A stretch of DNA of 64,000 nucleotides. Origin: Rapana venosa (lineage: Eukaryota; Mollusca; Gastropoda; Neogastropoda; Muricidae). Made by a program: the position numbers and the translations under genes. Positions 56,782-64,000 of the stretch are shown piece by piece; position 1 is the first letter of the stretch, and each line of letters starts with the position of its first letter. Location: positions 65,839,424-65,903,423 of the forward strand of contig CM054134.1 of assembly GCA_028751875.1 (NCBI GenBank), read 5' to 3'. Below the pieces are notes generated by a model. That model did no database searches. It saw only the letters and a list, made by a program, of their open reading frames with translations, and was not told the DNA's origin.

Positions 56782-57445
56782 TAGTTATGGTGGATCAGTG
56801 GTCTAGAGGTAACCACCTGCCTAGAAAGCAAAATGTCCGGTTCGAAATGTGTTGTGGTTCAATGTCCGTTTGTGCCCGAAACTACCCCCACCCCATCCAC
56901 TAGACCGTAAATGGATGCTACTCACTCACTCTCACTCAGTCCCATGCCCCAAAGGACGTAGGGGGGACAAGAGAGAAGACGCAACAGAGATCTTTTTCCA
57001 TGCTTCACGATCCTGTGTGGCTAGTAGAAGGTGTTGCAGGGGTTGGGCGGTCCAGTCTTTGATGTTGCCAATCCATGATTTCTTTTGGCGGCCTCTTCTT
57101 CTCTTGCCTTCGACTGTTCCTTGCAGATGGTTTTTGCTAATGGATGCTACCCTTTCGGATAAAAACTCATTTAGGACACATAAAAGAATCCACAGCTATA
57201 AGAAAATTGTCTCTGGCAAAATTGTGTTGAAAAAAACCCCCCCGCGATAAAAAAACCGGTTTATACTTTCAGACCGGAAAAAAAGGACGGTGTTTTCGCT
57301 TACGGCAACCCCTTTTCTGAAAAGATAGGCCATTGGGTGCCGGGGGGAAAAACGGTAAAAATTTGGCACTGTAAAACCAAGGGATGTAAAAAAAAAAAGA
57401 CATATTGCTTATTTACTCCCCCCGAAAAAAAGGGAAAATATGATA
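56782..57445 (+). mobile_element. tRNA-derived SINE interrupted by an RTE fragment
   Basis: The head has tggatcagtggtctagaggt (A box, 56,790-56,809) and ggttcgaaatg (B box, 56,839-56,849) at tRNA-like spacing. The SINE runs to 56,921, is interrupted by an RTE piece, and resumes at 57,139 with aatggatgctaccctttcgg. Its distal part has ggccattgggtgccggggg (about 57,329) and a LINE-like end near 57,380-57,440, both known from 46,080-46,335. The region after about 57,220 is already in the noisy sequence type. Confidence 0.65.
56910..57150 (-). mobile_element. RTE-like LINE 3' fragment nested in a SINE, 12-bp target duplication
   Basis: 217 bp (56,922-57,138) are flanked by exact direct repeats aatggatgctac at 56,910-56,921 and 57,139-57,150. 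The minus strand reads RGRQKKSWIGNIKDW and DREAWKKISVASSLLSPP, the C-terminal end of RTE-like ORF2, and a GTGAGT-type tail at 56,922-56,938. It is a strongly 5'-truncated insertion and belongs to a third RTE subfamily in the window. Confidence 0.85.
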
Positions 57446-60400
57446 AATCTCTTCTCCTTCCCCTTACTCTCTCTGTCTTTTTGGCCCTTTGTCTGTGTGT
57501 GTTCTCTCTCTGTTCTGTCGTCTGTCGGGTTTTTTCTCCCCCTCTCTTCTGCCCCCCCCCCCCCTATGTCTCTGTTTCTTCCCATGGCTATTTGTTTTCT
57601 TTCCCCCTTCTATTTCTATGAAAGTATTCATTTAACTTTTAAAATGCAAACGGGCTGAAAATTTTTTAAATTTCATTTATCTATCTGCACTAAACCCCCC
57701 TGTACAGAAAACAAAAATACCTTCATTAAAATTTATTTACCTGCTTTTTTCCGGGACTTGGTAGGGAAAAAAGTTTACCTTAAATTTATCTATCTGCTAC
57801 CCAGACAAATTTAAACCTGATACCATAAAACAACAAAAAAAAGGGCAAATCGGTTGGAATGAATAAAAAAACTATGGGGGAAAGGGCCCAAACGATGTTG
57901 ACTGGTTTGGGAAATAGAAATTAACTGTGTGGGGGGGGCCCGGGTTTCAAAAAGGAAAGCAAAACCACCACATATAAAAGAGAATGAACTTCGTAGTGGA
58001 TGGAAAGGCCCAAAAGGGGAAACCTGGGCAAAACCTGGGTCCCTGTATTGCAAAATAAACAGGGGAAAGGGGGCCCTAAAAAGGGAAAGGGAAGCTCAAA
58101 AAAAAGAGAGAGGGGAAAGGGGGTCATAAATGCCAAAAAACCTCCCCGGGGAAAAAACATGACAAAAAAGGAAGGGGAAGAAGAAATGGGTTTTGGAATG
58201 GATAAACATAAAGGGGACCATATGAAAAACCACCGGCCCCTTTCCCATTTTTTGGTTTTCCCGATTGGTGTAAAAAAATTTGTTACCTGCCCAGTGAGGG
58301 GAACAAGAATCCACATGACCCTCTGAGCAGGGAAAACTGGGGGGCGGGGTACAAAAACGTTCAGTTTTGGAAAGCCAAAAAAAAGAAAAATCATAAATCC
58401 TCAAGAGAATGAAAAAAAAGTAGATAAAGTGCCCAAGCTTGATACAGACGTAGAAGAGGAACAACAAAACCATGTTTTTTGAAATTTTTAAAAATCACTG
58501 AAGGGGGGAAAACCCGGGAACTTTGACAACAGTAAAGGTTTTGACAGAAATTTATAAAACCCTAACTTTCGGCTATCTTTATGCCCAGAAATGTTTTTTT
58601 TTTAAAAGCATCTAGTCTCACTCTTTTTCAAATTTGTTTTTCGGGTTGGGGGGGAAAAACCCTCCAGTAAAAATGCCAAAGTTTGGCAAAAAATCTTTGA
58701 TATAAAAAAGGAGTCCTCGGTTCTTTCAGAAGTGACCCAGAAAAGGGGGCACAGATGAAAAATGGGGAATCACTATAAGAGGCGAAACATTTTAGCCCTG
58801 GGTTTATACTGATGTTACGGAAACTGGGGGCCAAGAATGAGAGGATTTTCCCCTATAGATTTCTATGCAAAGCGCAACACATGGCTAAAATAAAAAATCC
58901 CCAAAGGGGCCCAAAAGTGACGGCCCATTAAGGGAACACCCCCCCTCAGAATTTTAAAAATTCAAAAACAATTTGGAATACATTCAAAAGTTCAAATTTT
59001 AAGCTCTTTTAAAAGAATGATATTTCCCATGTACAAACAATCGCTTTTTTAAAATTCATTTCTTTTCCAAGAGAAAGAGTAACCCTTTTTTAAACACATT
59101 TAAAAAAGAGAGAATTTGCCTAGATATCAAAAATATAGAAATCAACCCCAAACACGGGATTGATTTATCGAAAATTTTATTTTTTTAAATGATTGTTATT
59201 AAATTGTTTGTTTGATTAAATATTTTTACCCAAAAGGGTAAGAAACCCGGGTAACAGTTTAAATTTTAAAAACCGGGCTCATTATAAAAAAAAATTTTTT
59301 TTTAAAATTTGGAGAGAGAGAGAGGAAAAGAGAGAAAAGGAGAAGAGGGGGAGAGAGTCCCACCCCCCATTTTCCAAAAACCTCCCCTTTTCCTCCCCAA
59401 AAAAGAAATCTGGGGGAATGAAATTTTGCTTTTTCTGTTTATACCCCCCCGTGTGGCGAAGGGGGAGGTGGGGGCCCTAGGGGCTTGTGTTGTGGGGCTA
59501 AGGGGCTTAGGGGGGTACCCCCCAAAACGGTTTTTCCGGGTGAGTTAGTCTCAACCCAATACCCGGTGTCGTCAGTTCCCTGTGGGGTTTGTATTGTTGT
59601 TTTCTTTTTATTGTCAGCATTGTGAGATTTTGAGAAAAAGACAAATCGAGAAAAGAAAAAAAATAAAAAGAAAATTTAAATAAAAAAAAAATAACCTCGA
59701 AAGTACCCCAGAAAAAAACAGTGACAAAAAAAAAAAACCAAAACCAACAAGCCAAACAAGAAAGAAAACATTTAAAAGACCCCAATTAAATTTCCAACCC
59801 AACCCCCCACCCCAACGACCCCCCCAAACCCCGACCCCCCCCAAAAAAACCCAAATTTAAAACCAAATTTAAACCAATAAACCCCAACCCAAAACCCCCC
59901 CAAACAAACCCCCCTAAACCCAACCCACCCCCCAAACCCAAAAAACCCAAACAACCAAAAAACAACCAAACAACAAAAAAACAAAAAGGGCCAAAGGAAG
60001 TAAACCCAAAACCCCCTGCCCTTTGTTCACCCAATAAAACCCAACCTAAACCAACCACTCACCCCCCCAAAACCCCAAACCCAAAAACCCAAACCCCCCA
60101 CAAAGTGGGAAAGGGGTTTTTTCGTTTGGCTTATTTAACTTTCTCTTTCCATCAAAATCTCACAATGTTTGAGAAAAAGCCCTTTAATGAATTTTGGGGC
60201 CCTTTTTGGGGACCCCTCCTTTGGGATAGCCTCACAAAGGAGTCGGCCAAAAACTTAAAAGGAAAAGGGGCCCCCCCCCCCCCCAAAAAAAAACAGCTCC
60301 CCCCCCCCTCAAGAAAAATGCTCTCCCCCCCCAAAGGAACAGCTCAAAAGCAAAAAAAAAAAGCATCACTGTTAAATCATAATCAAAAGTACAATACCAT

Positions 60401-63400
60401 TTTGTTTTTTTTGCACTTTAAAAAACCCTTCCCGAACCTGCCCTGCCCCCTCCGAACTGTGGGCAGATTGTTTTTTGGAACCTTTCGAGTCCCAAGGGCC
60501 AAAAGGGAAAGGGGTGTTTAGGGCCCACTCCATGGGGGCCCGCTGACCCCCCAGGTTTCCCTGAAAACGCAACCTCCAGCAGGACCTACATCGGGCCCGG
60601 CGTGGGTTTAAGAACTTAAACTTCCCCCAAACCTGGCAAGGATTTATCGCAAGGGGTTTGGCTTTTTTTGGGAGGAAGACTTCTGGTTGGTTTGGAAAAA
60701 GTGGGGGGAAAAGAGTTGGGGGGGGTTGGGGGAAAATTTTGAGGCACAGGATAAAAAAGGGGGGGGAGGGGGGGTGGGGTGTGGTTGTGGGGAAATTTGG
60801 GGAAAATGGGGGCAGCGGGGATGGATAAGGGTTTGGAGGGGAATGATGAAAAATTGACAATTTTTTTATTCCCTATAGCATTCACCCCATTGAAAAGGGG
60901 GGATAATAATCTTTTTCCCAAAGGGAAAAAAAAAAAAACACCCAATTAATTTCACCACCAACAAAATGCAAACGCACACACACACACACCCACAAAACAC
61001 AAAAACACAAAACACACACACACTTGTGCGCGCGTGGCAAAGCACACAAAAACCCTAAAAACACAAACTAGGGCCTCATGAAAGCTTTGGGTTGCTTGCC
61101 CAAGAAACCCCTCTCCCCTTTTCCCCTAAGCAGGAAATTGTCGGGCACCCCCTTTAATTCACCTGATCATCCGACCCAACATTTAAAACAGCCCATATTT
61201 ATACTAAAAAAATTTAATATGGGAATTGCTTTGAAATGGAGTATTACTACAAAAAATTTTTTTTAAAATTGAAAACTTTTCCTTACCCTTTTTAATCCAA
61301 TGTTTTGGTATTTTAAAAAGGCCAAGAATTGTATTTTCTTTGGGGTTTTGGACAAAATCTTGAACCCCTTTTTTGATCAAGCATCCCAAAAAAGGGTTTT
61401 GCGGTATGGGCACATTTTTTTTACGGATATCTTCATTTTGGCTATGCAGGGGAAAAGGGGGGTTTTCATTTCCCAATTCTTTTTACATAGAAGGGGTTTT
61501 TTGGGCTTTCCCACATGATCTTTTTTGATCCCAAAAAGTTTAAAATTTTTTTGGGACCGAAAAACCCTGACCGAAATTTTGCAAACACTTTTTTTTTTGG
61601 TTAAAAACATTTTAAAAAATGAAAAAAACCCATTTTATTTCCCCTTTTTTTCCCCAAGTCTAAATTCCAGTTCTGTATGAAACAAGAAATTGCCTGTTTT
61701 TTTAAAATTCATTAATAAAAAATTTGAGGGGCCCCAGGCCCTTTGGGCATACCCAAACCCAAAACCAAAAATTTTTTCCCCTTCCCAAATTTTCTGCGCC
61801 CATAATCCCCAGTTGAAAGGGCCCTTTTGATTCAGTTAAAACAAAGCATTTCATATCCTTTTCGACATATTTTTTGAAATGGGCAACTAAAAAACAAATT
61901 TAAAACCAATTTTTAATTTAAAACTTGATGAGGGTCTAAAATAAAGTGGATATCTTCCTTTTCTCCCCATAGACTTTTTTTTTTAGGCATCGGGGGAACA
62001 TTCAGGAATCTTTTTATAGCAATGTTTGTACTTTCCAACCCCCTTTGAAAATTTTAAACCCCCTTTTAAACTTCAGCTGCGTAATTCAGGATGGGTTCAA
62101 TTTTTTGTGTCAAATAATTTCCAAAATAATTTTGGATCGGGTTGGGCTTTAACCTTTTCGTGAAATTTTAGTAATTCCTGACCCCTTGCCTTCCCTTTTT
62201 TGGGAAAAACCCAGACCAAAAATTTTAATTTTTGTTGTGAAAAACCTTTCCCAAGTATTATTTTAATTAGTTTCTTTTATTCCCCCTCCCATTTAAAACC
62301 ACTTTTCCCCTTTAAAACTTTGGTGCCCCCCCATTCTGTAACCATCACAAAAAGTTTTTTCAAGGTTTAAAATCCAAAAAACAATTATTTAGCTTCTCTT
62401 TTTAAAAACTAATTTTTATTTTGGAAATCCAACAACTTAAACAAAACAATAAAATGACTTCTTTTGCAAAAAACAGTTTTAAATTTTCAAATTTGGGCCC
62501 CCCCCCAGGGAAAAAATAAAACCCCGGTTTTTTTTTAGTTTTAAAAAGATTTGTAGCCTTTTTATTAATAAGTAAAGAAAACATTGGGGAACCCGAAAAC
62601 ATCCTTGGGGGAAAAAAAAACCTCTGGGGGCAGTCAAAAAAACTCAGAAAAGCACAATTTTTTCACCACACAACCAAAAAAGTGGCTAAAAAACTTTTTT
62701 TGCATGTTTGGTTTTATCTTTTCCAAAACCCCCTTTTTTTTACAATTTTTGGCCCTAAATGTTTTTTTTAAGGTCGATTTTCTTTTTTTAAATTTAACAA
62801 ATGGCCCCTTTGATTTTTGTTTTTAAAAACAAACAAATTTTGGGCTTTTTGCCTACAAAGTAAAAAAATTATCCCATATGCATTAAAGTGGTTTTGAAAA
62901 CCCCTTGTTCTTTAAGAAACTTTTTCCTTTCTTTTCCCTTTTCTTTGGGGCTTTGTTTTCAAAAAATGTTATTACTTTGCTCAAAAAACTTGCTAATGCT
63001 ATACCAAAGGTAAATTTTAAACGAATTTTTTTTGTTTCTCCCCTTCTTTGCATTGGGGGCTTTTTTGATATTCACCAATTGTTGGGGAAAACACCCAAAA
63101 CAAAAAAACGTTAAAACCTGGGGAACGGAATTTAATTTCTTTGGGGTTGGGTTGGGGGTTTTTTAACACCCTCCTTTTAGGGCCGCTTTTAGGGGGGTTT
63201 CCTTTTTGGGGGAAAACCTCAGGGAAAATGGGCCCTTTTTGGTTTTACCTTTCTTCTTCTTTAAATTTTTTCCGGGGCTGTATTTTCCGGGAAAATTTTT
63301 TCTGAAAAAAAAAGGGCCCTTGGAAACCCAAACAAAAAATTTTTCTGTTTCCCTTTCAATCTAATTACTTTTTTTGATTAAAAAGGGGGGGAATTTTTTG

Positions 63401-64000
63401 GGCCCAAAATTAAATTTGGGGGGGAAAATTTTTGGGGGTTTTTGTTTTGTTAATCTTGCCGACAAACTCTCTTTTCTTTTTACTTGGTCCTTGGGGGGTT
63501 TTCCCTTTTTTCTTTAACTTTAAAAAATTTTTTATCAGGGGAAATTTTTTTTTTCCCTTTTTAAAAAATTTTTTTTAAAAACCCCTCGTTTTTTTTCCCC
63601 CTTTTTTTTTGGGAAAATTTTTTCCCGTATTAGTTTCTTCTTTTCCCCCCCCCTTCTTAATCTTTTCATGCTGCGGCCCTGGGATTTAATTGACAAAGTT
63701 TCAAGGAATTTTTTTTTCTAAATTTTTAAAAATGCAGATGCTTTTTGGAAAAATTGTTTAAAATTTAAAAAAGACGGTTTCCTTCCCCTTTTAAATGTAC
63801 CCCAAACCATTTAGGGCCAAAATTTTTACCCCCTTCAACACAGAATATTTCTGAGTTTTAAAATTTTTCCCATTAAAATGTTTTTTCCTTTTAAAAATTT
63901 TACGGTAAGTGCCATGAGTTTCCCCCAAAACGACATTAATTTCACTTTCACAAAAAGGGTTAGAAAATAAAATTTTTGTTTTTGGGCTTTTTGACTTTTT
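57220..64000. other. Second homopolymer-inflated, probably unpolished block
   Basis: From about 57,220 to the window end the sequence again shows constant short homopolymer runs and broken frames, like 14,706-30,300. Visible within it are a CT/C-rich stretch (57,440-57,610), a purine tract (59,310-59,355), an A/C-rich tract (59,640-60,110) that resembles LINE 3' UTR composition on the minus strand, C runs (60,268-60,330), G-rich sequence (60,690-60,800) and (CA)n at 60,975-61,022. The frames at 57,921-58,394 and 60,372-60,860 are compositional. I can support no gene in 61,030-64,000; it is AT-rich and probably old LINE sequence, but no catalytic motif is readable. Confidence 0.8.
59640..60110 (-). 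repeat. A/C-rich low-complexity tract, LINE 3' UTR-like
   Basis: Almost no G on the plus strand across 59,700-60,110. It is flanked on the left by cagcattgtgagattttgag (59,618) and on the right by the near-complement caaaatctcacaatgtttgag (60,153-60,173), so the tract is enclosed by a short inverted repeat. Confidence 0.5.

Noticed and set aside
56790..56850. A functional tRNA gene
   Set aside because: A- and B-box-like sequences are present, but the acceptor and anticodon stems do not pair convincingly and the sequence continues as a repeat; a SINE head fits better.
60372..60860. A 162-codon proline-rich minus-strand frame
   Set aside because: It comes from G-rich runs in the noisy block and has no recognisable domain.

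Overview
The window looks like intergenic and intronic DNA from an invertebrate animal. I favour a marine mollusc, probably a gastropod. The reasons are many degenerate non-LTR retrotransposons (LINEs) of several clades, tRNA- and 5S-derived SINEs, very dense and long dinucleotide microsatellites, and a spliced-looking exon for a secreted PAN/apple-like protein. There is no operon-like gene packing, no prokaryotic gene, and no complete host gene. The species call is inference; the eukaryotic call is firm.

Layout. 1-14.7 kb: an RTE-like LINE tail, a (-) Tx1/L1-type LINE with endonuclease and reverse transcriptase (3.7-6.8 kb), a head-to-head pair of L2/CR1-like LINEs forming a large inverted repeat (8.1-12.9 kb) with a tRNA/5S chimeric SINE in one arm, and a second RTE-like LINE (from 13.26 kb, minus strand). 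14.7-30.3 kb: a block whose base texture changes abruptly to inflated homopolymers. It begins with a corrupted second copy of 12.85-14.76 kb, so I read it as unpolished assembly sequence. It still holds recognisable LINE and SINE relics and a minisatellite of about 36 bp. 30.3-46.5 kb: clean sequence packed with LINE fragments, including a nearly complete but broken CR1/Jockey-type element with tandem monomers of about 180 bp upstream (33.3-36.7 kb). A chain of LINE pieces here starts and stops at (CT)n microsatellites. 47.4-49.8 kb: a 39-bp minisatellite of roughly 60 units. 51.2-53.9 kb: an I/Nimb-like LINE with an RNase H domain beside a (TACA)n array. 55.87-56.23 kb: the probable first coding exon of a secreted PAN-domain protein. 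56.8-57.4 kb: a tRNA-derived SINE carrying a nested RTE fragment. 57.2-64 kb: a second unpolished-looking block.

No cellular pathway can be reconstructed. The elements are related by nesting and by shared 3' ends: SINEs lie in LINEs, RTE fragments in SINEs, and several LINE types end on similar motifs. Points that may deserve follow-up are the tRNA-5S chimeric SINE, the recurrent LINE/(CT)n junctions, the 180-bp monomers upstream of the CR1-like LINE, and the assembly duplication that explains one apparent tandem repeat. Coordinates of degenerate elements are approximate to a few tens of bases. All family assignments were made by eye.
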